This document shows, in pieces, positions 28,005 to 37,295 of a DNA stretch of 64,000 nt. Within the stretch, counting starts at the first letter, position 1. Every line of letters starts with the position of its first letter. Below the pieces are notes generated by a model that saw only the letters and a program-made list of their open reading frames with translations, was not told the DNA's origin and ran no database searches. Location of the stretch: positions 248,001 through 312,000 of the forward strand of contig NZ_JADHDV010000001.1 in NCBI RefSeq assembly GCF_016820515.1, given 5' to 3'. Source of the stretch: Pseudoxanthomonas beigongshangi (GTDB taxonomy: Bacteria; Pseudomonadota; Gammaproteobacteria; Xanthomonadales; Xanthomonadaceae). The position numbers were made by a program, and so were the translations under genes.

Positions 28005-28137
28005 TCAGGGAATCTGCTCGGGGAGGCCGGGCCGGACCGCGGCTGGCATCGCGCCATCCGCGGCGCCCGGGCGGAAGTGGGATAATGCCGGGCGACCGCT
28101 CCAGCCCCGTTTCCACTTGCCCGGACATTCCCGCTCC

Positions 28138-29247
28138 ATGTCGCACCGTCACTGGGTGGCCGCGTCCATCCGCAGGATCGAAGCCGATTTCAACCGTTCG
28201 GCCGACACCCATCTGATTCCGCTGTCGCTGCCGGGCTATCCGGACATCGATTTCTATTTCAAGGACGAATCCAGCCATCCCACCGGCAGCCTCAAGCACC
28301 GGCTGGCGCGCTCGCTGTTCCTGTACGCGCTCGCCAACGGCTGGCTGCGCGAGGGCGCGCCGGTCATCGAGGCGTCCAGCGGATCCACGGCGGTGTCGGA
28401 GGCCTACTTCGCGCGCCTGCTCGGCTTGCCGTTCATCGCGGTGATTCCGGCCAGCACTTCGCCGGAGAAAATCGCCGCGATCGAATTCCAGGGCGGTCGC
28501 TGCCACCTGATCGAACGCGCCTGCGATCTCGACGATGCCTCGCGCCAGCTCGCGCGCGAGACCGGCGGGCATTTCATGGATCAGTTCACCTACGCCGAGC
28601 GCGCCACCGACTGGCGCGCCAACAACAACATCGCCGAATCGATTTTCAAGCAGATGGCGGCCGAACCGCACCCGGAGCCGGCCTGGATCGTCTGCAGCCC
28701 CGGTACCGGCGGCACCGCCGCCACCCTCGGCCGCTATGTGCGCTACCGCCAGCACGCCACCGACATCCTGTGCGCGGATCCGGAAATCTCGATGTTCTAC
28801 GACGGCTACCGGGAAGCACTGGCCGGCCGGCCGTGGCGCGAGCTGTCCAGCACCGGCGGTTCGCGCATCGAGGGCATCGGCCGGCCACGGGTGGAAGCCA
28901 GCTTCCTGCCCAGTTGCGTGGACGCGATGGTCAAGGTGCCGGACGCGCTGTCGCTGGCCGCGATGCGAGAGGTCAGCGCGCGGCTGGGACGCCGGGTCGG
29001 CGGTTCCACCGGCACCAACTTCGTCGGCGTGCTGTGGGCAGCGCAGCGGATGAAACAAGCTGGACGCGCGGGTTCGATCGTGACCATCCTGTGCGATGCC
29101 GGCGAGCGCTACGCGCACAGCTACTACGCCCCGGCGTGGTACGCGGACAACGGCATCGAGGTGAGCGGCAGCGATGCGGCGATCGCCGCCGCCACCGCCG
29201 GCGGGGAGCTGCCGGATCTGCCCTGGACGGCGCAGGCCGCGGCCTGA
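28138..29247 (+). CDS. PLP-dependent cysteine synthase-family protein, Cds1-like L-cysteine desulfhydrase
   Basis: 369 aa from ATG 28138. The sequence around the Schiff-base lysine, [19 protein letters not shown] with K53, and the phosphate-binding [23 protein letters not shown] are very close to Mycobacterium Cds1. That group converts L-cysteine to H2S, pyruvate and ammonia. It is longer than CysK (about 310-320 aa) at its C-terminus. A -10-like GATAAT lies at 28081-28086. Cysteine desulfhydrase is the likelier role; a synthase role cannot be excluded. Confidence 0.83.
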   Translation: MSHRHWVAASIRRIEADFNRSADTHLIPLSLPGYPDIDFYFKDESSHPTGSLKHRLARSLFLYALANGWLREGAPVIEASSGSTAVSEAYFARLLGLPFIAVIPASTSPEKIAAIEFQGGRCHLIERACDLDDASRQLARETGGHFMDQFTYAERATDWRANNNIAESIFKQMAAEPHPEPAWIVCSPGTGGTAATLGRYVRYRQHATDILCADPEISMFYDGYREALAGRPWRELSSTGGSRIEGIGRPRVEASFLPSCVDAMVKVPDALSLAAMREVSARLGRRVGGSTGTNFVGVLWAAQRMKQAGRAGSIVTILCDAGERYAHSYYAPAWYADNGIEVSGSDAAIAAATAGGELPDLPWTAQAAA

Positions 29248-29349
29248 ACGACATCGCGCCGGCGCGGGCGCACGCTTGCATCCGCCCCGGTCGCCTCCAC
29301 TCTGGAAGGATACTTCCGCCTTCCGACGGCTGATTCCAGGAGCCCCGAC

Positions 29350-31383
29350 GTGACCCTTCCGCTGCTCGATTTTTCCGGCCTGCCGCGTTTCGACGCGATC
29401 AAACCCGATCAGATCACGCCCGCCATCGACCAGTTGCTGGCCGAGGCGGACGCGGCGGTGAAGCGGGCCGAAACGATCGCGCCGGTGAGCTGGGAGAGCT
29501 TCGTGGTGCCGCTGGACGACGCCACCGAGCGGCTGTACCGGGCCTGGGGCCAGGTCACCCACCTGCAGGCCGTGGTCAACACGCCGGAACTGCGCGAGGC
29601 CTACAACGCCAACCTGCCCAAGGTCACCCGATTCGGCAGCGCGCTGGGGCAGAACCTGGCGCTGTACGCGCAATACAAGGCACTGGCGCAGTCGCCCGAA
29701 GCGAAGGATTACGACGCCGCGCGGCGCAAGGCGCTGGAAAACGCGTTGCGCGATTTCCGCCTCGGCGGCGCCGAACTGGACGAGGCCGGCAAGGCCCGCT
29801 TCACCGCCATCCGCGAGGAACTGTCGGCGTTGGCGGCGAAGTTCTCCAACAACGTGCTGGACGCGACCGATGCGTGGGCGCTCTACGTCGAAGACGAATC
29901 GCGGCTGGCGGGCCTGCCGGCCGACGTGCTGGCGGCCGCCCGTGCGCAGGCGGAAAAGGACGGGCGCGCCGGCTGGAAGTTGACCCTGCAGATGCCGTGC
30001 TACCTGCCGGTGCAGACCTATGCCGAGGATCGTGGCCTGCGCGAACAGCTCTACCGCGCCAGCGCCGTGCGCGCCTCCGAACTGGGCGACGACGCCGGGC
30101 TCGACAACAGCGCGCTGATCGATCGCATCCTGGCGCTGCGCACCGAACTGGCGGCGTTGCTCGGGTTCGCCAGCTACGCGGACTATTCGGTCGCCACCAA
30201 GATGGCCGACAGTCCGCAGGCGGTGCTGGCGTTCCTGCGCGATCTCGGCGCACGCGCGCTGCCGCACGCGCGGCGCGATCGCGCGGAACTGGAGGCGTTC
30301 GCCAGGGACGAGCTCGGACTGGACGATCTGCAGGCCTGGGATCTGGCCTGGGCCAGCGAGAAGCTCAAGCAGGCGCGCTACAGCTATTCCGGGCAGGAAG
30401 TGAAGCAATACTTCACCGAGCCGAAGGTACTGGCCGGCCTGTTCGATCTCATCCATGCGCTGTACGGCCTGCGGGTCGAACCGGACCAGGCGCCGACCTG
30501 GCATCCGGACGTGCGCTTCTACCGGCTGGTCGGCGACGATGGCCAACTGGTCGGCCAGTTCTATCTCGATCTCTACGCCCGCGAGGGCAAGCGCGGCGGC
30601 GCCTGGATGGACGATGGCCGCAACCGCCGCGAGCGCGGCGCGGGGCAGGGCGCGCAGACGCCGCTGGTGTACCTGGTCTGCAACTTCGGCCGTGGCGCCG
30701 AGGGCAAGCCGGCCACCTTCAGCCACAACGAAGTCACCACGCTGTTCCATGAAATGGGCCATGGCCTGCACCAGTTGCTGACCGCGATCGGCGAGCTGGC
30801 GGTCGCCGGCATCAACGGCGTGGAATGGGACGCGGTGGAGCTGCCCAGCCAGTTCATGGAGAACTTCTGCTGGGAGTGGGAGCGCGTGCGGGCGATGACC
30901 GCGCATGTGGACACCGGCGCACCGCTGCCGCGCGATCTGTTCGATCGGATGCTGGCGGCGAAGAACTTCCAGAGCGGCATGGCGACCGTGCGCCAACTGG
31001 AGTTCGGCCTGTTCGACATGCTGCTGCACGCCGGCGGCCTGGATCCGGCCGGCGACAGCGTGCTGGCGCTGCTGGAACGCGTGCGCGACGAGATCGCGGT
31101 GAACCGGCCGCCGAGCTGGAACCGCTTTCCGCACCAGTTCAGCCACATCTTCGCCGGCGGCTACGCCGCCGGTTACTACAGCTACAAATGGGCCGAGGTG
31201 CTGAGCGCCGACGCCTACGCCGCGTTCGAGGAAACCCCGGGGCAACTGGCCGAAACCGGCGCGCGTTTCCGCCGGGAAGTGCTGGGACGGGGCGGCAGCC
31301 GCGGGGCGGCCGAGAACTTCCGCGCATTCCGCGGGCGCGAGCCACGCATCGACGCGCTGCTGCGGCACAGCGGCATGGGCTAG
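29350..31383 (+). CDS. prlC: Oligopeptidase A (M3 metallopeptidase)
   Basis: 677 aa from GTG 29350, with AGGAG upstream. The zinc motif HEMGH carries H467, E468 and H471, with the third ligand in the downstream ENFCWEWE segment, as in M3A peptidases. The N-terminal helical domain and the C-terminal HQFSHIFAGGYAAGYYSYKW block are typical of PrlC/OpdA. It degrades signal peptides and other oligopeptides in the cytoplasm. Confidence 0.94.
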   Translation: MTLPLLDFSGLPRFDAIKPDQITPAIDQLLAEADAAVKRAETIAPVSWESFVVPLDDATERLYRAWGQVTHLQAVVNTPELREAYNANLPKVTRFGSALGQNLALYAQYKALAQSPEAKDYDAARRKALENALRDFRLGGAELDEAGKARFTAIREELSALAAKFSNNVLDATDAWALYVEDESRLAGLPADVLAAARAQAEKDGRAGWKLTLQMPCYLPVQTYAEDRGLREQLYRASAVRASELGDDAGLDNSALIDRILALRTELAALLGFASYADYSVATKMADSPQAVLAFLRDLGARALPHARRDRAELEAFARDELGLDDLQAWDLAWASEKLKQARYSYSGQEVKQYFTEPKVLAGLFDLIHALYGLRVEPDQAPTWHPDVRFYRLVGDDGQLVGQFYLDLYAREGKRGGAWMDDGRNRRERGAGQGAQTPLVYLVCNFGRGAEGKPATFSHNEVTTLFHEMGHGLHQLLTAIGELAVAGINGVEWDAVELPSQFMENFCWEWERVRAMTAHVDTGAPLPRDLFDRMLAAKNFQSGMATVRQLEFGLFDMLLHAGGLDPAGDSVLALLERVRDEIAVNRPPSWNRFPHQFSHIFAGGYAAGYYSYKWAEVLSADAYAAFEETPGQLAETGARFRREVLGRGGSRGAAENFRAFRGREPRIDALLRHSGMG

Positions 31384-31469
31384 GCGAGGGGAACGGCCGG
31401 CGGGTGTGCGGACGGAAAAGCCGCCGCCGGCGCCTCGGGAGCGGGTCCGCGAGGTGACTTCAGCCGGAA

Positions 31470-31544
31470 TGGCGCTCCCTAGGGGACTCGAACCCCTGTT
31501 TTAGCCTTGAGAGGGCCACGTCCTAACCACTAGACGAAGGGAGC
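31470..31544 (-). tRNA. tRNA-Glu (anticodon CTC)
   Basis: The minus strand folds into a standard cloverleaf. The acceptor stem is GCTCCCT (31538-31544) with AGGGAGC (31474-31480); a D arm follows. The anticodon stem TGGCC/GGCTA holds loop CTCTCAA, anticodon CTC. The T arm is GGGG-TTCGAGT-CCCC. The discriminator G and CCA are encoded (31470-31473). The sequence is close to bacterial tRNA-Glu. It reads GAG codons, the dominant Glu codon in a high-GC genome. Confidence 0.95.
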
Positions 31545-31571
31545 GTTTGGGTGATGCCGGCGAAGCGCATT

Positions 31572-31601
31572 AGTATAGGCGGCTACCCCGGCGTTCGGCA
31601 A
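31572..31601 (-). promoter_or_regulatory. Promoter of tRNA-Glu
   Basis: On the minus strand a -35-like TTGCCG and a -10 TATACT are separated by 18 bp and lie 27 bp upstream of the mature tRNA 5' end, the expected place for a tRNA promoter. Confidence 0.65.
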
Positions 31602-31644
31602 TCGCCCGCCCCGGGGCACGAGACCACCTGACGGAACCGCCACC

Positions 31645-32967
31645 ATTACCCCGAACACCGCCCTGCGCATCATTCCCCGCGACCAGCACCCGATCTCGCG
31701 CAAGGACATCAGTCCCAATGCCCTGCGCGTGCTGTACCGGCTGCGCGATGCGGGCTTCGCCGGCTATCTGGTCGGCGGCGCCGTGCGCGACCTGCTGGTC
31801 GGCGGGCATCCCAAGGACTTCGATGTCGCCACCGACGCCACCCCGGAGCAGGTCAAGCAGTTGTTCCGCAACTGCCGCCTGATCGGCCGCCGGTTCCGGC
31901 TGGCGCACGTGGTGTTCGGCAGCGAGATCATCGAAGTCGCCACCTTCCGCGCCAACAGCGACGATGGCAGCGGCGATCGCGAAATGGAGAACGGCCGGCT
32001 GGTCCGCGACAACGTCTACGGCACCGTCGAGGACGACGCGGTGCGCCGCGACTTCACCGCCAACGCGCTGTACTACGCCATCGAGGATTTCTCGGTGCGC
32101 GATTACGTTGGCGGATTCGAGGACGTGCAGGCGCGCACGTTGCGGTTGATCGGCGATCCCGAGCAGCGTTACCGCGAGGATCCGGTGCGCATGCTGCGCG
32201 CGGTGCGGTTGGCGGCCAAGCTGGATTTCTCGATCGAGACGGCGACCGCCGAACCGATCGCGCGGCTGGCCTCGCTGCTGTCCGACGCGGCGCCCGCGCG
32301 CCTGTTCGAGGAAATCCTCAAACTGTTCCTGTCCGGCCACGCGGTGGCCAGCTTCGAGGGCCTGGAACGGTTCGGCCTGCTCGCCGTGCTGCTGCCGGAA
32401 ACCGCGGCGGCGCTGGCTTCCAATCGCAGCGGAGCGCTGCGGCGCATGCTGATCGAGGGCCTGGCTGGCACCGATCGACGGGTGGCCAACGACGAGCCGG
32501 TGTCGCCGGCGTTCCTGTTCGCGCTGCTGCTGTGGCCGGCGTACTGCCGCGCCCTGATGGCGCTGCAGGCGCAGGGCGTGCACGCGGAGGAGGCGCAGCG
32601 CCGCGCCGCCGATCGGGTGACCCTGCACCAGCTCAACACGGTCGCGCTGCCGCGCCGGTTCTCGCTGCCGATGCAGGAGATCTGGCTGCTGCAGACCCGC
32701 TTCGGCAACCGCCAGCGCAAGCGGGTCATGCGCCTGCTGACCCATCCACGCTTCCGCGCCGCGTTCGATTTCCTGGTGCTGCGCCTGTCCGCGTCCAGCG
32801 AGCACGCCGAGGACGTGGCGTTCTGGCGCGAAGCGCAGGCGCAGTCGCCCGAGGCGCTGGCCAGCGCGCTGGTGTCCGCCGCCGGCAACCCGGACGAGGA
32901 GGGCGGTCCACAGGGCCGTCGTCGTCGCCGTCGCCGTCGCCGCAGCAGCGCCGCCTCGCCGGAATGA
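31645..32967 (+). CDS. pcnB: Poly(A) polymerase I, apparently initiated at ATT
   Basis: 440 aa if initiated at ATT 31645. The family's conserved start (RIIPRDQHPISRKDIS) lies upstream of the first canonical in-frame start, GTG 31729, and I see no ATG, GTG or TTG in frame between the upstream stop and that GTG. E. coli pcnB is known for an AUU start, so ATT 31645 (or CTG 31663, ATT 31672) is likely. Nucleotidyltransferase features include LVGGAVRDLLVG and DFDVATDATPEQV (catalytic Asp pair), RRDFTANALYY, and RYREDPVRMLRAVRLAAKL. The C-terminus ends in an Arg-rich tail (ten Arg in a row). It adds 3' poly(A) tails that promote RNA decay. Confidence 0.92.
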   Translation: MTPNTALRIIPRDQHPISRKDISPNALRVLYRLRDAGFAGYLVGGAVRDLLVGGHPKDFDVATDATPEQVKQLFRNCRLIGRRFRLAHVVFGSEIIEVATFRANSDDGSGDREMENGRLVRDNVYGTVEDDAVRRDFTANALYYAIEDFSVRDYVGGFEDVQARTLRLIGDPEQRYREDPVRMLRAVRLAAKLDFSIETATAEPIARLASLLSDAAPARLFEEILKLFLSGHAVASFEGLERFGLLAVLLPETAAALASNRSGALRRMLIEGLAGTDRRVANDEPVSPAFLFALLLWPAYCRALMALQAQGVHAEEAQRRAADRVTLHQLNTVALPRRFSLPMQEIWLLQTRFGNRQRKRVMRLLTHPRFRAAFDFLVLRLSASSEHAEDVAFWREAQAQSPEALASALVSAAGNPDEEGGPQGRRRRRRRRRSSAASPE

Positions 32968-32977
32968 ACCGGCCGAG

Positions 32978-33469
32978 ATGACAGCGCCGGGCGAGGCGTT
33001 CGTCGGCCTGGGCGCGAACCTGGGGGATGCCCGGGCCACCCTGCTGGCCGCCGCCGCGCGCCTGGCGCGGCTGCCGGACACCGAATGCGTGGCGGTGTCG
33101 CGGCTCTACCGCACGCCGGCCTGGGGCCTGGAGGCGCAGCCGGACTTCATCAATGCGGTGGCGATGCTGCGTACTTCGCTGGAACCGCTGGCGCTGCTGG
33201 AACACCTGCTGGCGATCGAACGCGAGTTCGGCAGGGATCGCGCCCGCGAACAGCGCTGGGGACCGCGGCGCCTGGATCTGGACCTGCTGTTGTTCGGCGA
33301 TCGGGTGCTGGACGTGCCCGGCCTGCAACTGCCGCATCCACGCCTGCACGAGCGCGCCTTCGCGCTGGTGCCGTTGCTGGAACTGGCGCCGGACATCCGG
33401 ATTCCGGGCGTCGGTTACGCGCGGGATGCAGTGTCCGGCCTGGAAAGCTCGAATATCCAGCCGTTATGA
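32978..33469 (+). CDS. folK: 2-amino-4-hydroxy-6-hydroxymethyldihydropteridine diphosphokinase
   Basis: 163 aa. HPPK motifs are FVGLGANLGD at the N-terminus, PDFINAVAML, and the signature RWGPRRLDLDLLLFGD (about residues 87-102) with the two metal-binding Asp. It transfers pyrophosphate from ATP to hydroxymethyldihydropterin in folate synthesis. It lies 10 bp after pcnB and 17 bp before panB, the usual order in xanthomonads and many gammaproteobacteria. Confidence 0.94.
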   Translation: MTAPGEAFVGLGANLGDARATLLAAAARLARLPDTECVAVSRLYRTPAWGLEAQPDFINAVAMLRTSLEPLALLEHLLAIEREFGRDRAREQRWGPRRLDLDLLLFGDRVLDVPGLQLPHPRLHERAFALVPLLELAPDIRIPGVGYARDAVSGLESSNIQPL

Positions 33470-33472
33470 GCG

Positions 33473-33486
33473 GATAATGCATCCCC
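33473..33486 (+). promoter_or_regulatory. -10-like element directly upstream of panB (possible leaderless start)
   Basis: GATAAT at 33473-33478 is followed by only 8 nt before the panB ATG, and no Shine-Dalgarno sequence is present. No good -35 was found. Confidence 0.4.
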
Positions 33487-34299
33487 ATGAGCACTCACGC
33501 CGATAGCAAGCCCTGGACCGTTCCCGCCCTGGCCGAGGCCAAGCGGGACGGACGCAAGCTGGTCATGCTGACCGCCTACGACGCCGGTTTCGCCCGGGTC
33601 TTCGATGCCAACGGCGCCGACCTGATCCTGGTCGGTGATTCGCTGGGCATGGTGGTGCAGGGGCATGACTCGACCCTGCCGGTGACCACTTCCGATATCG
33701 CCTACCACACTGCAGCGGTGGCGCGCGGACTGAACCGCGCGCTGCTGATCAGCGATCTGCCGTTCCAGTCCGACGCCACGCCCGAACGCGCGCTGGACGC
33801 CTCCATCGCGCTGCTGCAGGCCGGTGCCGAGATGGTCAAACTGGAAGGCGCGGGCCATAAGCTGGACGTGATCCGCTTCCTGAGCGAGCGCGACATTCCG
33901 GTCTGCGCGCACCTGGGCCTGACCCCGCAGTCGGTGCTCAAGTTCGGCGGCTACAAGGTGCAGGGCCGTGACGAAGCCGCCGCCGCGCGCCTGCGCGCCG
34001 ATGCGCGCGCGGTGGCCGAGGCCGGCGCGGCGCTGCTGGTGCTGGAATGCGTGCCGTCGGCGCTGGCCGCGTCCATCACCGCGGACATCGCCATCCCGAC
34101 CATCGGCATCGGCGCCGGCCCGGGCTGCGACGGGCAGGTGCTGGTGCTGCACGATTTCCTCGGCCTGGACACCGGCCATCGCCGGCCCAAGTTCGTCAAG
34201 GATTTCCTGGCCGAAGGCGGTTCGATCGCCGGCGCCGTGCGCGCCTATGCCGACGCGGTGCGCGACGGCAGCTTCCCCGACGCCAGCCACTCCTACTGA
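33487..34299 (+). CDS. panB: 3-methyl-2-oxobutanoate hydroxymethyltransferase
   Basis: 270 aa. The KPHMT signatures are [27 protein letters not shown] (metal-binding Asp) and VKLEGAG, followed by [17 protein letters not shown]. It makes ketopantoate from 2-oxoisovalerate and methylenetetrahydrofolate, the first step of pantothenate synthesis. No ribosome site precedes the ATG; see the -10 element at 33473. panC follows after 45 bp. Confidence 0.95.
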   Translation: MSTHADSKPWTVPALAEAKRDGRKLVMLTAYDAGFARVFDANGADLILVGDSLGMVVQGHDSTLPVTTSDIAYHTAAVARGLNRALLISDLPFQSDATPERALDASIALLQAGAEMVKLEGAGHKLDVIRFLSERDIPVCAHLGLTPQSVLKFGGYKVQGRDEAAAARLRADARAVAEAGAALLVLECVPSALAASITADIAIPTIGIGAGPGCDGQVLVLHDFLGLDTGHRRPKFVKDFLAEGGSIAGAVRAYADAVRDGSFPDASHSY

Positions 34300-34344
34300 G
34301 CCGCGCACCGCGCGGCGATCCAGCGGACTTCTGCGGACAACTTC

Positions 34345-35187
34345 ATGCTAGAAACCATCACCGAACTGCACGATCTGCGCGCCCGCGTCAGGCAATGGAA
34401 ACGCGAGGGCCTGAAAGTCGCGCTGGTGCCGACGATGGGCAACCTGCATGCCGGCCATTACTCGCTGGTCATGCTGGCGCGGCAGTATGCCGACCGCGTG
34501 GTGTCCAGCGTGTTCGTCAATCCGACCCAGTTCGGTCCCAACGAGGACTTCACCCGCTACCCGCGCACGCCGGAAGCGGACATGAGCGGTCTGGAAGGCG
34601 CGGGCTGCGATGTCCTGTGGCTGCCCACGGTGGAATCGATGTATCCGTTCGGCGTGGAACTGGCGGCCAAGGTGCACGTGCCCGGTGTCAGCAGCCTGCT
34701 GGAAGGCGCGCATCGCCCCGGCCATTTCGATGGCGTGTGCACGGTGGTGACCCGCCTGTTCAACCAGGTGCAGCCGGATCTGGCCGCATTCGGCAAGAAG
34801 GACTACCAGCAACTGGCGGTGATCCGGCAGATGGTGGCGGACCTGGCGTTTCCGATCGAGCTGCTGGCCGGCAGCATCGTGCGCGAGAGCGACGGGCTGG
34901 CGATGAGCTCGCGCAACCAGTACCTGTCGGCCGAAGAGCGCCCGCGCGCCGCCGAAATCCGCCGCGTCCTGACCGCGATGCGCGACGGCGTCGTCGCCGG
35001 CCGCCCGCGCGTGGAGGTCGAGGACACCGCCGCCCGCCACTTGGCGGACAACGGTTTCGCGGTGGACTACACCACGGTGCGCCGGCCCGACCTGAGCGAG
35101 CCGGCCGACGGCGAAGCCGGTCCCCGGGTCGCGCTGGTCGCCGCGCGCCTGGGCCGGACCCGGCTGATCGACAACCTGGAATGGTGA
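34345..35187 (+). CDS. panC: Pantothenate synthetase
   Basis: 280 aa. The nucleotidyltransferase HIGH-type motif PTMGNLHAGH lies near residues 29-38 and the KMSKS-like AMSSRNQYL near 187-195. It joins pantoate and beta-alanine with ATP. VEGAHRPGHFDGV-type sequence (LLEGAHRPGHFDGV) and FGKKDYQQL are also diagnostic. The beta-alanine donor gene panD follows. Confidence 0.95.
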   Translation: MLETITELHDLRARVRQWKREGLKVALVPTMGNLHAGHYSLVMLARQYADRVVSSVFVNPTQFGPNEDFTRYPRTPEADMSGLEGAGCDVLWLPTVESMYPFGVELAAKVHVPGVSSLLEGAHRPGHFDGVCTVVTRLFNQVQPDLAAFGKKDYQQLAVIRQMVADLAFPIELLAGSIVRESDGLAMSSRNQYLSAEERPRAAEIRRVLTAMRDGVVAGRPRVEVEDTAARHLADNGFAVDYTTVRRPDLSEPADGEAGPRVALVAARLGRTRLIDNLEW

Positions 35188-35301
35188 ACGCGGCGCCTGC
35201 CGCCCGCCTCGCCTCCCGCGCGGCGCCTCCCGCCGCATGCACGTCGGCCGCCCGCAGCCGCTGCTAAACTTCCGCTTCCTCCGTGGTCCGTTCCCCCCGC
35301 C

Positions 35302-35682
35302 ATGCAACTCAGCCTGCTCAAGACCAAGATCCACCGCGCCACCGTCACCCACGCCGAACTGAACTATGAAGGCTCGATCGCCATCGACGGCCTGTTGCTG
35401 GACGCCAGCGGCATCCGCGAGTTCGAGCAGGTGCACATCTGGGATGTCACCAACGGCGCGCGTTTCTCCACCTACGCCATCCGCGCCGACGAGGGCAGCG
35501 GGATCATCTCGCTCAACGGCGGCGCCGCGCGCCACGTGCAGATCGGCGACCTGATCATCATCGCCGCGTTCGCCGGCATGAGCGAGGAGGAAGCCGAGCG
35601 CTTCCAGCCCAAGCTGATCTACGTGGACGGCAACAACAGGATCACCCACACCAACCACAGCATCCCCAAGCAGGCCGCATGA
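35302..35682 (+). CDS. panD: Aspartate 1-decarboxylase proenzyme
   Basis: 126 aa. The self-processing site is G24-S25 (NYEGSIAID); cleavage gives the pyruvoyl group on Ser25. ITHTNH-type C-terminus and the pyruvoyl barrel motif [10 protein letters not shown] are typical. It forms beta-alanine from aspartate for pantothenate. A 114-bp gap separates it from panC, with a -10-like TAAACT at about 35264; its stop overlaps the pgi ATG (35679). Confidence 0.95.
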   Translation: MQLSLLKTKIHRATVTHAELNYEGSIAIDGLLLDASGIREFEQVHIWDVTNGARFSTYAIRADEGSGIISLNGGAARHVQIGDLIIIAAFAGMSEEEAERFQPKLIYVDGNNRITHTNHSIPKQAA

Positions 35683-37196
35683 GCCAGACACCGGGTTTCG
35701 ACGCACTGCATTCCCACGCCGCGCGCCTGCGCGGGCAATCGCTGCCGGCGCTGCTGGCGCAGGATCCCGCGCGCGCCAACGACTTCGCCCTGCGCCACGG
35801 CCCGCTGTACTTCAACTTCGCCCGCCAGGGCTATGACCGCGAGGCGCTGTCCGCGCTGGTCGCACTCGGCGAATCGCGCGATCTGAAAGGGGCGTTCCGG
35901 CGCCTGTTCGATGGCGAGAAGGTCAACGTCACCGAAGGCCGCGCCGCGCTGCATACCGCGCTGCGTGGCAATCACTCCGGTGCCGCCGCCGCGCGCGAGG
36001 CATTCGCCACCGCCAGCGCGGTGCGCGAGCGCATGGCCGCGCTGATCGCGGATCTGGAAGCCAGCGACGTCACCGATATCGTCAGCGTCGGCATCGGTGG
36101 TTCCGACCTGGGCCCGCGGCTGGTCGCCGATGCGTTGCGCGGACCGCTGCCGGGCCGCTTCCGCGTGCACTTCCTGTCCAACGTCGACGGTGCCGCCGCC
36201 CAGCGCGTGCTGGCGCCGCTGGAACCGCGCAAGACCGCGGCAATCCTGATTTCCAAAACCTTCGGCACCCAGGAAACCCTGCTCAACGGCGGCATCCTGC
36301 GCGACTGGCTGGGCAGCAGCGAGCGCCTGTACGCGGTCAGCGCCAATCCGGAGCGCGCCGCCGCCGCGTTCGCGATCGACGCGGCACGGGTGCTGCCGAT
36401 GTGGGACTGGGTGGGTGGCCGCTACTCGCTGTGGTCGGCGGTGGGCCTGCCGATCGCGCTTGCCATCGGCTTCGAGCGCTTCGAGGCGCTGCTGTCCGGC
36501 GCATCGGATTTCGACGCGCATGTACTGAACACCGCGCCCGCCGACAACATCGCGGTACGCCACGCGCTGACCGCGATCTGGAACCGCAATGCGCTCGGCC
36601 ACGCCGCGCACGGCGTGATGACCTACAACCAGCGCCTGGCACTGCTGCCGGCCTACCTGCAGCAACTGGTGATGGAGAGCCTGGGCAAGTCGGTGAAACT
36701 CGACGGCAGCCCGGTCGGCGTGGATACCGTGCCGGTGTGGTGGGGCGGTGCAGGCACCGACGTGCAGCACAGTTTCTTCCAGGCGTTGCACCAGGGCACC
36801 GGCATCGTGCCGCTGGATTTCGTCGGCACCATCCGCAACGACGATCCGTATGCCGAGAACCACCTGGCGCTGATGTCCAACCTGCTGGCGCAGACCGAGG
36901 CGCTGGCGAACGGGCAGGGCAGCGAGGATCCGCACCGCGCGTACCCGGGCAGCCGCCCGAGCACGCTGATCCTGCTCGATGCGCTGACCCCGCAGACCCT
37001 GGGCGGCCTGATCGCCATGTACGAACACAGCGTCTACGCACAGTCGGTGCTGTGGGGCATCAACGCCTTCGATCAGTTCGGCGTCGAACTGGGCAAGCAA
37101 CTGGCCAACGGCCTGCTGCCGGCACTGAAGGGCGAAGCGCAGGCCAACGACCCGGTCACCCGCGTACTGCTGGACGAGTTGCGCAAGCGCGGTTGA
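35679..37196 (+). CDS. pgi: Glucose-6-phosphate isomerase
   Basis: 505 aa. The PGI signatures are [22 protein letters not shown], and [14 protein letters not shown] near the C-terminus, with [12 protein letters not shown] carrying the catalytic His region. It interconverts glucose-6-phosphate and fructose-6-phosphate. It is coupled to panD by an ATGA overlap. Slightly short relative to E. coli Pgi (549 aa), as usual in xanthomonads. Confidence 0.94.
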   Translation: MSQTPGFDALHSHAARLRGQSLPALLAQDPARANDFALRHGPLYFNFARQGYDREALSALVALGESRDLKGAFRRLFDGEKVNVTEGRAALHTALRGNHSGAAAAREAFATASAVRERMAALIADLEASDVTDIVSVGIGGSDLGPRLVADALRGPLPGRFRVHFLSNVDGAAAQRVLAPLEPRKTAAILISKTFGTQETLLNGGILRDWLGSSERLYAVSANPERAAAAFAIDAARVLPMWDWVGGRYSLWSAVGLPIALAIGFERFEALLSGASDFDAHVLNTAPADNIAVRHALTAIWNRNALGHAAHGVMTYNQRLALLPAYLQQLVMESLGKSVKLDGSPVGVDTVPVWWGGAGTDVQHSFFQALHQGTGIVPLDFVGTIRNDDPYAENHLALMSNLLAQTEALANGQGSEDPHRAYPGSRPSTLILLDALTPQTLGGLIAMYEHSVYAQSVLWGINAFDQFGVELGKQLANGLLPALKGEAQANDPVTRVLLDELRKRG

Positions 37197-37220
37197 TTTC
37201 TCCGCGGCGACCTTCTGTCT

Positions 37221-37283
37221 TGTGGGAGCGACGTCAGTCGCGAAATTCTGGATGTCCGATTCGCGACTGACGTCGCTTCCACA
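37221..37283. repeat. REP/REPIN-type inverted repeat between pgi and queG
   Basis: Two 24-nt arms (37221-37244 and 37260-37283) are inverted copies with one mismatch, separated by a 15-nt spacer. Each arm carries TGTGGGAGCGACGTCAGTCG or its complement. This is the extragenic palindrome type (TGTGGGAGCGAC...) common between genes in xanthomonads and pseudomonads. It lies between the ends of convergent genes and could also act as a bidirectional transcription stop. Confidence 0.8.
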
Positions 37284-37295
37284 GGGCATGCCGGC

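Noticed and set aside
27946-31368. 1140-codon open frame on the minus strand opposite the Cds1-like gene and prlC
   Set aside because: It is the antisense shadow of two well-supported genes. Extreme GC3 removes stops from that frame, and the translation is low-complexity (Ala, Arg, Gln, His, Val) with no domain.
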